A DNA stretch of 57,476 nucleotides from Nitrososphaera sp. Lineage in GTDB: Archaea > Thermoproteota > Nitrososphaeria > Nitrososphaerales > Nitrososphaeraceae. Below the pieces are notes generated by a model, which was given only the letters and a program-made list of their open reading frames with translations, searched no databases and was not told where the DNA came from. The position numbers were made by a program, and so were the translations under genes. Below, piece after piece: positions 24,547-32,192 of this stretch. Positions within the stretch are counted from its first letter, which is position 1; every line of letters starts with the position of its first letter. The stretch covers positions 1 through 57,476 of the forward strand of contig NZ_JACAEH010000017.1 in the NCBI RefSeq assembly GCF_013388945.1. The letters are read 5' to 3'.

Positions 24547-25452
24547 ATGGAGAAGAAGCGCCAGGACGCTCCCGAGACGCCTGTTGCGCTTGCCGAAAAG
24601 GAGATAGACGGCATTTGCATGGCGCTGCGCGAGTCGAGGAACCAGCCACTCCTGATACTATATTATCCCGACGACGGCGGCAGCATGGGCGACGACGACG
24701 TAGAGGCGATATACGGCGAGTTCAGGCGCCTTGGATACAGCAAGGACGCCAACAGGATAAAGGAGCTCGACGTGCTCATCCACACTGCAGGCGGCAAGCC
24801 GAGCGCCGGCTACATGGTGGCGCAGGTGCTTCGCAGGTTCGCGCTCTCTGTCAACTTCCTCGTGCCTTACAGGGCCGCAAACGCCGGGACCCTGACTTGC
24901 CTGTGCGCAGACAACATCTACATGGGCGCGTTTGCCCACCTCTCGCCCGTTGACGTGGCGCCCGACGCCAGGGTCGGGTCCATCGACTATTTCACAGACT
25001 ATGCCATCCAGTGCAGGCTAAAGGCCGAGACAGCCCTGAAAAAAGAGAACTCCGAGCCCAGGTCAAGTGTCGAGTCCGACCTTCTGGCAGAATATCTGAA
25101 AAGCGTGGGCCCTGCAGGAGTCGCGGACCTGTACAAGCACCGCACCATTGCAGCAAAGTATGCGTACAGGCTTCTTTACGACTACATGTTTGCAGCCGAC
25201 CCCCAGAGGGAGGAAAAGGCGGTCCAGGTGTCGCAGAAGCTGCTTTTCAGCTACCCTGCCGGCGACTTTTACATGGACTACCACATCTGCCGGTTTCTGG
25301 GGCTCAAAGCAGGGGAGATGTCGGAAGACGAGTCCGACATGACAAAGAGGATAGTAAGGACGATGGACAAGTACACGCAGGCAGGCATCATCTGCAAGGC
25401 GACAGCCAAGGACCGGCGGGCGCCCTTCATAACGCTGTATGGCGAAACATAG
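24547..25452 (+). CDS. ClpP/SDH-fold protein lacking the catalytic serine
   Basis: This 301-residue protein is of the SDH/SppA-like branch of the ClpP-crotonase fold. The family pattern is clear: LDVLIHTAGGKPSAGYMVAQ is the oxyanion loop and following helix. VNFLVPYRAANAGTLTCLCA corresponds to the nucleophile turn, and ADNIYMGAFAHLSPVDV is the downstream signature. In peptidase members the turn reads A-x-S-x-G-T; here the Ser codon position is AAC (Asn), so normal serine proteolysis is not expected. It may bind rather than cut peptides. I chose the ATG at 24547 over a TTG three bases earlier; a purine-rich GGAGG lies about 13 bases upstream. Confidence 0.75.
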   Translation: MEKKRQDAPETPVALAEKEIDGICMALRESRNQPLLILYYPDDGGSMGDDDVEAIYGEFRRLGYSKDANRIKELDVLIHTAGGKPSAGYMVAQVLRRFALSVNFLVPYRAANAGTLTCLCADNIYMGAFAHLSPVDVAPDARVGSIDYFTDYAIQCRLKAETALKKENSEPRSSVESDLLAEYLKSVGPAGVADLYKHRTIAAKYAYRLLYDYMFAADPQREEKAVQVSQKLLFSYPAGDFYMDYHICRFLGLKAGEMSEDESDMTKRIVRTMDKYTQAGIICKATAKDRRAPFITLYGET

Positions 25453-25611
25453 GTGCGAAAAGCGCGCAAGCTTTTTTCTGTATTGAATATCTTACAATCC
25501 GCTCTATGAATTTTATATAGAAAATTTGACTATTTTGAAATTCCGGGTATGTCAAACTTTGTTACAACAGCTACTTGATATATCTTGGCCCTCTACCCTT
25601 TGTTCTACGGC

Positions 25612-26427
25612 ATGGAATCCCTACAGAAGATGGGCAGTTCAGACGCGGAGGCTCCTACAATGGACATTGAAAAGAACCTGATAACAGAACTCCAGAGGCT
25701 CGACCTGACGCTCAACGAATCCAGGATACTGGTCTACCTGATGACACACGGCCATTCCAGCGCAAGCGACATTTCGCGCTATACAGGAATCCAGCGCACT
25801 GAAACATACAACTACATTTCAGGCCTGCTTGCCAAAGGCATCGTGTTTTCGACTTTTGACAGGCCGCAGAAATACTACTCCATGTCGCTTGAAGAAGTAG
25901 TCGACTGTTTATTGCAGTCAAAGCGCAACGCCCTTGAAGCGTTTGAAAGCAAGAAGAAGGAGTACATGAACATGCTCGACGCCCTTGTCAGCAACAGGGT
26001 GGTCAAGCAGGAGGAGAAGGAGCGCTACAACGTGGTCATGGGCGAAAACGCAATCAACGCCAAGATTACAAGGATGCTTGCAGACGCAAAGGAAGAGGCG
26101 ATGATCCTGCTGACTGACAGGAACATGGTCAACTTTTACCACGCAGGCATAACCGACCAGCTGATGGAGCTCACGACAAAGGGCGTGTACGTGAAGCTGA
26201 GGACTCCGTGCAAGAACCCCGACGAGTACATGTCGGGCCACAGCGACCAGGTGCTGTGCAACGTCACCAAGAAGGCGGTGCCGGCAAGCTTCGTTCTCGT
26301 GGACGGCAGGGAGATAATCGTGATACTTGAAAGCCAGCCGGTCAAAAAGTCAGAGGTGTGCGGATTTTACACCAACAACCTCGCGCTGGTGTCGGTCTTC
26401 AAGTTCCTCTTTGAGAACGTGATGTAG
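25612..26427 (+). CDS. TrmB-like transcriptional regulator
   Basis: A 271-residue protein with a TrmB-type winged helix at about 20-85 (LTLNESRILVYLMTHGHSSA, then ISRYTGIQRTETYNYISGLL). A linking helix and a C-terminal ligand-binding-like domain follow (NAINAKITRMLADAKEEAMILLTD to FVLVDGREIIVILESQP). TrmB proteins control sugar and other metabolic genes in archaea by binding a ligand in that domain. A TATA box at 25577-25583 puts the transcription start near 25605, which favours the ATG at 25612 over a TTG at 25585 lying in the TATA region. It precedes two pilin-like genes on the same strand and may control them. Confidence 0.8.
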   Translation: MESLQKMGSSDAEAPTMDIEKNLITELQRLDLTLNESRILVYLMTHGHSSASDISRYTGIQRTETYNYISGLLAKGIVFSTFDRPQKYYSMSLEEVVDCLLQSKRNALEAFESKKKEYMNMLDALVSNRVVKQEEKERYNVVMGENAINAKITRMLADAKEEAMILLTDRNMVNFYHAGITDQLMELTTKGVYVKLRTPCKNPDEYMSGHSDQVLCNVTKKAVPASFVLVDGREIIVILESQPVKKSEVCGFYTNNLALVSVFKFLFENVM

Positions 26428-26477
26428 CTCGGCCTGACACGCTAAGCGATATACGGATTTTTACATATTCTTTCTCG

Positions 26478-26921
26478 TTGAGAAAGTACAGGCCCAGGGG
26501 ACGGAGGGGCATAGGCACCGTTGTCACGTCGGTGATGCTTGTGTCAGCCGTCTCGCTCATGGGCGCTTTTCTGGTCTCCTGGTCGAGCTCGAGCTTTGCC
26601 ACCAAGCAGGTCGGAGTCTCAGAGGAGATAGACGACAGGGTGAACCAGATAAGCGAAGGCTTTATCGTGGAAGATGTCTGGTTCTTTACAAATTCAACCA
26701 GTTCGTATTCAAAGGTCACTGTCCGCAACACCGGCGACGTCGCAGTAACGATATCGCACGTCTACGTCAACAACACGCAGGCCTGGAATGCAGGCAAGGT
26801 CATACCGAGGTCCGAGGTCGGGACCATCACTTTTGAGACTCTCTGGAGCGCCGGAAGCGCGCAGGATGTCTGGGTCAAGACGCAGCGGGGCACGGAGGCA
26901 AAGCAGCTGTGGAGGTCTTAA
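26478..26921 (+). CDS. Class III-signal pilin-like protein (minor pilin/ArlF-ArlG-like)
   Basis: A 147-residue protein with a basic leader (RKYRPRGRRG), an assembly helix (IGTVVTSVMLVSAVSLMGAFLVSW) and a small beta-rich head. The head contains FTNSTSSYSKVTVRNTGDVAVTISHVYVNN, a pattern seen in archaeal pilins and ArlF/ArlG stators. The start is TTG at 26478, about 27 bases after GCGATATACGG, so leaderless. One base separates it from the next, much larger pilin-like gene, with GGAGG at 26911 serving as its ribosome site. It is probably a minor pilin or anchor for the large protein behind it. Confidence 0.75.
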   Translation: MRKYRPRGRRGIGTVVTSVMLVSAVSLMGAFLVSWSSSSFATKQVGVSEEIDDRVNQISEGFIVEDVWFFTNSTSSYSKVTVRNTGDVAVTISHVYVNNTQAWNAGKVIPRSEVGTITFETLWSAGSAQDVWVKTQRGTEAKQLWRS

Positions 26922-26922
26922 G

Positions 26923-28695
26923 ATGAGGAGGGGCCTTGCCACAGTCGTCGGCGCGATTTTCATGATAATCGTGATGATAGGGGCGCTCAACGTCACGCTG
27001 TGGATGCTCCAGCAGCAGGACAGGGTGGGTCAGGCGATGGTCGAAAAGACAAGCGGCAACCTGGACAGGCTGAACGAAAAGATAGAGATTGCAAACGTCA
27101 GGATTGACGGCAGCAAGCTGAACATGACTGTCACAAATAACGGAGGGCAGCCGGCGAAACTAAAGTCGCTCTACGTAGTAGACGAGACCGCAGTCCCAAG
27201 GCAGCAGTACAGGTACGACCTTGACATCCCGGTTGACGGCAGGGACTCGGCCAAAAACGTCGGGCAGGGTGTGCCGTTCACCGCGTCGACCACGTCGCTT
27301 TATTCTGTCAAGCTCGTCACAGAATCTGGCAACACTGCAGCGTCTGTCATAACACCCGTCTCGGCAGTCGCGCTCCCGATGTCTCTTTACGTAATACCGC
27401 CCACGGTGACGCCGGGCCAGAACGTCACGCTTTTGTATACCGTGACAAACGACCGCGCCGATTCGCACATTGCGGCGGCAGTCACGCCGCAGGTTTCATA
27501 CTCGATGGGCTGCAGCCCAGGACCCGGCTGCCAGCTGACGCAGTACGTTGCCCCGTCAAGCACGGTCATCAACAGCGGGACCACCGCGCTTTTCAAGTGG
27601 GTGTTCAAGGTCGACGCCCCAGACAACACGACGGTGGCATTTAACGCGACCATTGCCAATGCAAAGCCCGGCAACTATGTCATTGAAAAGGCGCGCGCAA
27701 AGCTGGTGTCGGCTTCTGAGACATCCTTTTACAGCGAGTCCACCACCACGATAATCTATTCGGCGCTTGCGCAAAAGCCAGAGCTGTTCCTGATAGTGCC
27801 AAGCCCGTTTGGCGAGGACCCCGACGACGGCAAGGGGCTCTGGGGTGTGATGGTGGTCAACCCCACCGACGCGCCGATAGAGGTGTCCAGGGTGATAATT
27901 TCTGCAGGGCCTGTCATCACCGACAGGACAGAGCGCATCATAGACAACAACGGCACGCCGTGCCCGAGAACCCCCATAAACCCGACTCCTGCTGCAGAGT
28001 GGAGCTGCCCCGAAGAGAACATGATCCAGTGGAGGGACACCGCAAGCCCGGAGGTAGTCCAGCCCAGAAGCGTCGTCCCGTTCCTGGCAAAGTACGAGCC
28101 CGGCACGCTTGGCGGAGGTGGCGACGACCCGGCGTTCCTGATATCTGCAAGCGTGTTTTCTAGCATGGGCCAGTTCACAAAGTCCGGCTATTCGACAGGC
28201 ATGAGAAACGCTGCGGAGGCTATAGGAAACGTGTACCTCACCGACACCACGGTAGAGGCTACTGCGCTCCAGAGCAACCACATGTTCGGGAGCATGACGG
28301 GCGTGGCTTCAGGCGGCGAATTTACCATGCACGTCGCCATGGCCGACCTTGGCAGGAACACGGCGGGCATACAGGCAGGCTCAAAACTAATAGTCAACGT
28401 CCCCAAGGGCTTTACCATCGAGCAGTCCGACATACTGTCGTGGACGGGATTTGACGATACACCCACCGTGACGCCGTTTACAGACGGCTCGTCGCAGATC
28501 CAGGCCACGCTCACAAACGATCTTGGAACGTCAACGTCGGAGGCAGCAAGGATACTGAAGTTCCGCGCAGACGCGCCGGTGGTGCCTGAAAAGAGGATCT
28601 ACATCTTTTTCACGCTCGTGCACGGGCAGACGACGTCGGGAAGCAACCTGTCGGTGGGAGCGGTTGGAGAATTTCCGGTGCAGATAGTGCCCTAG
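26923..28695 (+). CDS. Large class III-signal surface protein (giant pilin/adhesin)
   Basis: A 590-residue protein with the shortest possible class III leader (MRRG), followed by LATVVGAIFMIIVMIGALNVTLWML and then a very large beta-rich extracellular part. That part has several immunoglobulin-like segments (NMTVTNNGGQPAKLKSLYVVD, VTPGQNVTLLYTVTNDRADS) and two Cys pairs (CSPGPGC at about 190 and two Cys near 345-360). Normal archaeal pilins are 100-250 residues, so this is an unusually long pilin-tip or adhesin type. I place the start at the ATG at 26923, after GGAGG, because the upstream open frame lies inside the preceding gene. It is probably cleaved by the peptidase at 14161. Confidence 0.75.
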   Translation: MRRGLATVVGAIFMIIVMIGALNVTLWMLQQQDRVGQAMVEKTSGNLDRLNEKIEIANVRIDGSKLNMTVTNNGGQPAKLKSLYVVDETAVPRQQYRYDLDIPVDGRDSAKNVGQGVPFTASTTSLYSVKLVTESGNTAASVITPVSAVALPMSLYVIPPTVTPGQNVTLLYTVTNDRADSHIAAAVTPQVSYSMGCSPGPGCQLTQYVAPSSTVINSGTTALFKWVFKVDAPDNTTVAFNATIANAKPGNYVIEKARAKLVSASETSFYSESTTTIIYSALAQKPELFLIVPSPFGEDPDDGKGLWGVMVVNPTDAPIEVSRVIISAGPVITDRTERIIDNNGTPCPRTPINPTPAAEWSCPEENMIQWRDTASPEVVQPRSVVPFLAKYEPGTLGGGGDDPAFLISASVFSSMGQFTKSGYSTGMRNAAEAIGNVYLTDTTVEATALQSNHMFGSMTGVASGGEFTMHVAMADLGRNTAGIQAGSKLIVNVPKGFTIEQSDILSWTGFDDTPTVTPFTDGSSQIQATLTNDLGTSTSEAARILKFRADAPVVPEKRIYIFFTLVHGQTTSGSNLSVGAVGEFPVQIVP

Positions 28696-28799
28696 CTGTC
28701 AGACTTCCACACTTGCAGCGCCAGCCCGCCGAGGCCCATGTCGACAAGCATCAGCGTCAGGAAAAGCTTTTGCGCGTACAGTCTCAGGAACCCTCTCAA
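28692..28799 (-). CDS. Tentative small single-helix membrane peptide
   Basis: A 35-residue ORF on the minus strand from TTG at 28799 (RGFLRLYAQKLFLTLMLVDM, then GLGGLALQVWKSDS). A TATA-like ATATTTATTA (28831-28840) lies about 30 bases upstream, near the distance for a leaderless start. One hydrophobic helix is predicted. Its end overlaps the last bases of the large pilin gene. Without homologues it could be chance, so confidence is low. Confidence 0.3.
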   Translation of the reverse strand: MRGFLRLYAQKLFLTLMLVDMGLGGLALQVWKSDS

Positions 28800-28843
28800 G
28801 CGCTGTCGTCGTTGGGTACGACACACATCGTAATAAATATCAC

Positions 28844-28876
28844 TTTGTAAATTTTCGTCAATCTTTATTTTACAAA
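28844..28876. repeat. Inverted repeat TTTGTAAA / TTTACAAA
   Basis: Eight-base perfect arms at 28844-28851 and 28869-28876 are separated by 17 bases in an AT-rich intergenic region, just upstream of the TATA-like element for the tentative ORF at 28692. This could be a binding site for a dimeric regulator. It is unlike the TTAAC-type operator further right. Confidence 0.4.
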
Positions 28877-28934
28877 TATCAAGGCTGAAAAACTAAAATT
28901 ATGCAAAAGGCAGCAGGCATGAGGGGCTGCCGGC

Positions 28935-29066
28935 TCACAGGTGTATTGCCCCAAAGTGCTTTGCCCTGTTCTTGTGCCTCTCCAGCGCCTCTTTTGACGT
29001 AAACGCCATCTTGCATTCCTTGCAGGTAAATCCGTCCTTGTCGGTTTTTGAAAATGGTGATTTCAT
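28935..29066 (-). CDS. Small C2H2 zinc-finger protein
   Basis: This 43-residue protein is almost entirely one C2H2 finger, FTCKECKMAFTSKEALERHK, followed by NRAKH. The ligands are C-x2-C-x12-H-x5-H. Such mini zinc-finger proteins are common in ammonia-oxidizing archaea and probably bind DNA or proteins. An upstream ATG at 29081 would add five residues. I prefer 29066 because the TATA box (TCTTTATAG, 29088-29097) predicts a transcription start right there. An inverted-repeat operator at 29102-29116 abuts that TATA box and links this gene to the regulon of the next three promoters. Confidence 0.75.
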   Translation of the reverse strand: MKSPFSKTDKDGFTCKECKMAFTSKEALERHKNRAKHFGAIHL

Positions 29067-29101
29067 CGGTTCCAGTTTCATGGCGCCGCTATAAAGAGTA
29101 A

Positions 29102-29116
29102 CTTAACATAGTTCAC
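29102..29116. promoter_or_regulatory. TTAAC-N3-GTT operator, site D (zinc-finger promoter)
   Basis: CTTAAC-ATA-GTTCAC lies immediately upstream of the TATA/BRE region of the C2H2 gene. It matches sites at 29215, 30542 and 30801 in half-site sequence, three-base spacer and position. Confidence 0.5.
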
Positions 29117-29214
29117 TGGCAAAAAGGCCCCGCCCAAAAGCTGGTTGCATGGGTTGGCGGGCAGGGACCTTCTTGCGACGCTGACTTGGATGCAGCAATT
29201 TTGCTATTAAGCGT

Positions 29215-29233
29215 GGCTTAACCTTGTTCACCC
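29215..29233. promoter_or_regulatory. TTAAC-N3-GTT operator, site A (winged-helix promoter)
   Basis: GGCTTAAC-CTT-GTTCACCC lies about 14 bases before the TATA box (GGTTATATGG, 29246-29255) of the winged-helix gene at 29290. Fifteen bases of it recur exactly, in reverse complement, at site C upstream of the zinc-ribbon gene. Confidence 0.55.
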
Positions 29234-29289
29234 ATTCGGACTAGAGGTTATATGGAACGGCAGGCTACTGCAGCGCAACTGCACATTCA

Positions 29290-29631
29290 ATGTCAGGCTC
29301 CCCAGGCTCGTACCGCGACAGGATCTACATCGTCAAGGACATCATCATCAAGCTCCTGGAATACGGCGAGCTGAACCAGACGGCGCTTGTGAGCTTTTGC
29401 GGCCTCAACCTGACAAAGCACAAGCGCATACTCGACGAGCTTGAGGCAAACGGCCTCATAAGCAGGACCGAGAGGGTCGTGGGCAAGAGGACCATAACCG
29501 TCTACGGCCAGACGCAGAAGGGCGTGGAGTTTTGCAGGAACATCCTTGAGCCGTACGAGCGCATGTTCCCGCGCAAAAAAGAGGCCGACGAGTCCGGGAC
29601 CAATATAGGGATGCTACTGCTCCTGGTCTAG
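29290..29631 (+). CDS. Winged-helix regulator
   Basis: A 113-residue protein with a thaumarchaeal winged-helix domain over most of its length (IYIVKDIIIKLLEYGELNQT, LTKHKRILDELEANGLISRT). A wing with GKRTITVYGQTQKGVEFC and a basic C-terminal stretch follow. It resembles the small single-domain wHTH proteins typical of this phylum. Its promoter carries one copy of the inverted-repeat operator shared by three neighbouring promoters, so it may control itself and that group. The 3' end overlaps the convergent membrane-protein gene by 18 bases. Confidence 0.75.
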   Translation: MSGSPGSYRDRIYIVKDIIIKLLEYGELNQTALVSFCGLNLTKHKRILDELEANGLISRTERVVGKRTITVYGQTQKGVEFCRNILEPYERMFPRKKEADESGTNIGMLLLLV

Positions 29632-30003
29632 CCCAAACTGCGAGGCTATCTTTTTGTCCATCTCTTCTTTTCCCCTAGCGTAGCTGTCGTACCTTTCCTT
29701 CCAGCTGCTCATCGAGCGGTACTGCCGTACGCCTGTCGCAAGCCAGATGGCAGAGATGACAATGACGGCGCCAAGGAGCACGCTCAGCACGACGCCAAAC
29801 TCGTTTTCTATCTCCAGCACGGCAAAGAATGAAGGGTGTACCAGAAGATATGCAGAAAGGCCTATTGCAAGCGGAGCGAGGATTATTGCCGAAAGCGAAA
29901 CGCCGAGCAAGAGCTTGCGGATGTGCTGTACGTGCTCAATAAAGCTGTCCAAGAGTGACAGGACGTCGTCAGCCAACGGGCGGTCCGGGCTTTCTGCGCT
30001 CAT
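29614..30003 (-). CDS. Two-helix membrane hypothetical protein
   Basis: A protein of about 129 residues has an N-terminal soluble helix (LADDVLSLLDSFIEHVQHIR) and two membrane helices (LLLGVSLSAIILAPLAIGLSA and VVLSVLLGAVIVISAIWLA). A charged cytoplasmic tail follows (SSWKERYDSYARGKEEMDKK). It follows the blue-copper gene without a gap. A GTG at 30024 overlapping its stop (GTGA) or the ATG at 30003 could be the start. Co-expression with the copper protein is likely, but the role is unknown. Confidence 0.6.
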   Translation of the reverse strand: MSAESPDRPLADDVLSLLDSFIEHVQHIRKLLLGVSLSAIILAPLAIGLSAYLLVHPSFFAVLEIENEFGVVLSVLLGAVIVISAIWLATGVRQYRSMSSWKERYDSYARGKEEMDKKIASQFGLDQEQ

Positions 30004-30020
30004 TTGCTTATTTCCCACCC

Positions 30021-30509
30021 TCACTCTATTATTATTTCGCCTTTCATCTCGGGGTGGATGCTGCAGTAGTACTGGAACGTGCCGGCCTTGTCCGTGACAA
30101 AGCTGACGGTCTGCGACTCGAAATAGCCCAAGTCCCTAGTGTGCACGTTGAACTCGTCTATGTTCAGGTTGTGCGCCGAATGCGTGTCATAGTCCTCGTT
30201 GATAAAGTGCATAGTCTGCAGCCCGCCCTTGCTCATCGTATAGGTGGGGTTGACGATTGCGCCCGAGGTGTTCCTGATGCCTTTTGCCCCTCCAGGCGAC
30301 GTGGTGACGTAAAGGTACCCGCCCTTGCTCGTGTGCGTGGCCTTTAAAAAGTGGTTGAGAGGCGGGCTCAGAACCGGCGCGGTGCCGTTTGCAGGAATCG
30401 TCGCATTAATGCTGAAATATCCTATGGTTGCGACCACCGCCGCCAAGGCTGCATAAGCAATCGCCTTGTTCCTAGTCATGCGGTACGGCCGCTTTTCCTT
30501 CTTCTTCAC
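30021..30509 (-). CDS. Membrane-anchored blue-copper (cupredoxin) protein
   Basis: This 162-residue protein has an N-terminal anchor helix (about 15-33) and an extracytoplasmic cupredoxin domain. Type 1 copper ligands are visible as His in HSAHN (about 113) and Cys, His and Met in CSIHPEMKG (149, 152, 155). Such small copper proteins replace cytochrome c as electron carriers in ammonia-oxidizing archaea. The GTG at 30509 lies about 27 bases after CCTAAATAG, giving a leaderless transcript. A perfect nine-base inverted repeat sits directly upstream of that TATA box, marking regulated expression. The downstream membrane gene is probably in the same operon. Confidence 0.85.
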   Translation of the reverse strand: MKKKEKRPYRMTRNKAIAYAALAAVVATIGYFSINATIPANGTAPVLSPPLNHFLKATHTSKGGYLYVTTSPGGAKGIRNTSGAIVNPTYTMSKGGLQTMHFINEDYDTHSAHNLNIDEFNVHTRDLGYFESQTVSFVTDKAGTFQYYCSIHPEMKGEIIIE

Positions 30510-30541
30510 ATCCTTGACTTTGCATCTTGACTATTTAGGCA

Positions 30542-30562
30542 ATGATTAACATGGTTAATCAT
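30542..30562. promoter_or_regulatory. Perfect inverted-repeat operator, site B (blue-copper promoter)
   Basis: ATGATTAAC-ATG-GTTAATCAT has two nine-base arms with no mismatch. It lies directly upstream of the TATA box of the cupredoxin gene and overlaps the stop of the zinc-ribbon gene. It is the most symmetrical copy of the local TTAAC-N3-GTT motif. Confidence 0.65.
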
Positions 30563-30768
30563 GTCAGCGTGGAAAATCGCAATATCGTGCCCTGCCGGCC
30601 GCAGTCAAACGTATAGGTTTCATCAGAAAAGATGGGCATGTGCTCCACAAGCGTGCTGCCGCAGGCAAGGCACCTGTCGACGGAGGGCGTGGAAAAGACG
30701 GAGGCGCACCAGAAGCATTCCCTGCAAATAATAAAGTGCGCCTTTTGAGTCCCGCGCTCGCAGGTCAT
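30559..30768 (-). CDS. Small zinc-ribbon protein
   Basis: A 69-residue protein with several CxxC pairs: ICRECFWC near residue 14-21, CLACG near 33 and one further Cys near 56. They suit a zinc ribbon plus an extra metal site. It is found between two operator copies, with its own operator (30801-30819) immediately before a TATA-like TCTTAATTAG. That TATA is 27 bases before the ATG. The function is unknown; a role in transcription or metal sensing is the usual guess for such ribbons. Confidence 0.65.
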   Translation of the reverse strand: MTCERGTQKAHFIICRECFWCASVFSTPSVDRCLACGSTLVEHMPIFSDETYTFDCGRQGTILRFSTLT

Positions 30769-30800
30769 GGCTGCTCTTGCATTTCTGCACTAATTAAGAT

Positions 30801-30819
30801 GGATTAACAAGGTTAAGCC
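30801..30819. promoter_or_regulatory. TTAAC-N3-GTT operator, site C (zinc-ribbon promoter)
   Basis: GGATTAAC-AAG-GTTAAGCC, with arms that match except at one position, lies just upstream of the TATA box of the zinc-ribbon gene. It shares 15 bases with site A in inverted orientation. Confidence 0.6.
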
Positions 30820-30851
30820 ACGCCGATTTTCCGGCAGAAAATTGCCAAAAC

Positions 30852-32135
30852 TCAGCTTTCGGGAGTCTTTTGCTTCTCTATCACTTCGGGCGTGGTCTTT
30901 TGTATCCTGACAGAAAGAGGCTGGCTCCTGCCGGTCTCTTCCACTATTATCACAACGTTTCCTATCTCCAGCCTGTCGCCCTTTCTTGGGATCCTCTGCA
31001 GCATGTGGTGCAAGAGCCCGCTCAGGGTGGAGTAGTCCTTGTCCTTTGGCAGTCTGATATTGAGCGCCTCGTTGATGTCGTCTATTTCCACGTCGCCCCG
31101 GGTCACGACGGTCTGCTTGTCCAGCTTCTTTATCTGCTGCGCCTCCACGTCGGTCTCGTCGGCTATCTCGCCCACGAGCTCTTCTATGATGTCCTCAAGC
31201 GAGACCACCCCCTCGGTGCTGCCGTGCTCGTCCACCACTATTGCCATGTGGATGTGCCTGCCCTGGAACTCCTTCATCAGCTTGTTTATGCCCATCTCCA
31301 TCGAGACAAAGAGCGGCTTTCTTGCGACGTCTTTTAGCATCATGTAGGAGGTCTTGGTCTCGACTGCCTTTAGCACGTCGCGGATGTGCACAATCCCGAC
31401 AATGTTGTCCTTGGTGCCCTCGATTATAGGTATTCGCGAATAGCCGCTCTCGTTTATCACCGGGAGCGCGTCCCAGAGAAGCATGCGCGCATCCAGCGTG
31501 AACATCTTGTTGCGCGGCGTCATGATTGCGCGCACCTTGGTGTCGTGGAATTCAAGCACGTCCTCTATCATGTCCTTCTCTGACTTTTGCAGTGCCTTCT
31601 CCTCGACGCCCACGTCTATGACCGCCCTGACCTCCTCCTCGCTGATGGGCTGGGGCTTGCCGTCGCTTCCAGTCATCTGGAATATTCCCTTTGTCGCGCC
31701 CTCAAGCGCCCTGACAATAGGATAGAGCGCATACTGCATGCCAAGTATCACCCGGGAAAACCGCAGCGCGATGGGCTCGGCGTGGATGTTGCAGTACGCC
31801 TTTGGCGTTATCTCGCCAAAAACAAGGAGTATCATGGTCATGGCGCCGGTGGCAATGCCGAGCCCGACGCTGCCAAAGAAGCCGATGGTCAGGTCGGTGG
31901 CAACCGACGCGGCTGCCACGTTAACAAGGTTGTTGCCGAGAAGGAGCGTGACTAGCATCCTGCTCGGGTTGGACTTTAGCTTCTGGACCGACTCGACGCC
32001 CTTTCTTCCCTCCTTGACCATGCGCCTCAGCTGGCCCTTGCCTATCGAAATGAGCGCTACTTCCATCCCGCTGAAGAAAGCCGAGAGGGCCACTAGGCCT
32101 CCAAGAAGCGGCAGGGCGATTAAGGGATCCAACAT
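30852..32135 (-). CDS. CNNM/CorC-type transporter (hemolysin-like, DUF21-CBS-CorC_HlyC)
   Basis: This 427-residue protein has the full three-part plan. A DUF21 membrane domain (about 1-190) contains FFSGMEVALISIGKGQLRRM and TLLLGNNLVNVAAASVATDL. A CBS pair (about 205-330) contains IMTPRNKMFTLDARM and VDEHGSTEGVVSLEDIIEEL. A C-terminal CorC_HlyC domain (about 345-415) contains INEALNIRLPKDKDYSTLSG. Relatives export or handle Mg2+ and Co2+, with the CBS pair sensing ATP-Mg. The old name hemolysin is misleading. It stands as a single gene. Confidence 0.9.
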   Translation of the reverse strand: MLDPLIALPLLGGLVALSAFFSGMEVALISIGKGQLRRMVKEGRKGVESVQKLKSNPSRMLVTLLLGNNLVNVAAASVATDLTIGFFGSVGLGIATGAMTMILLVFGEITPKAYCNIHAEPIALRFSRVILGMQYALYPIVRALEGATKGIFQMTGSDGKPQPISEEEVRAVIDVGVEEKALQKSEKDMIEDVLEFHDTKVRAIMTPRNKMFTLDARMLLWDALPVINESGYSRIPIIEGTKDNIVGIVHIRDVLKAVETKTSYMMLKDVARKPLFVSMEMGINKLMKEFQGRHIHMAIVVDEHGSTEGVVSLEDIIEELVGEIADETDVEAQQIKKLDKQTVVTRGDVEIDDINEALNIRLPKDKDYSTLSGLLHHMLQRIPRKGDRLEIGNVVIIVEETGRSQPLSVRIQKTTPEVIEKQKTPES

Positions 32136-32192
32136 CTTAGAATATGGTAGAAGTTAGCGGACACGATAATTAAAGATTCGCGGCAGTCTGCG

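Noticed and set aside
31919-31935. TTAAC-AAG-GTT inside the CNNM gene, similar to the regulon operator
   Set aside because: It lies in the middle of a coding region with no promoter, the second half-site is poor, and the bases are explained by the conserved protein sequence.
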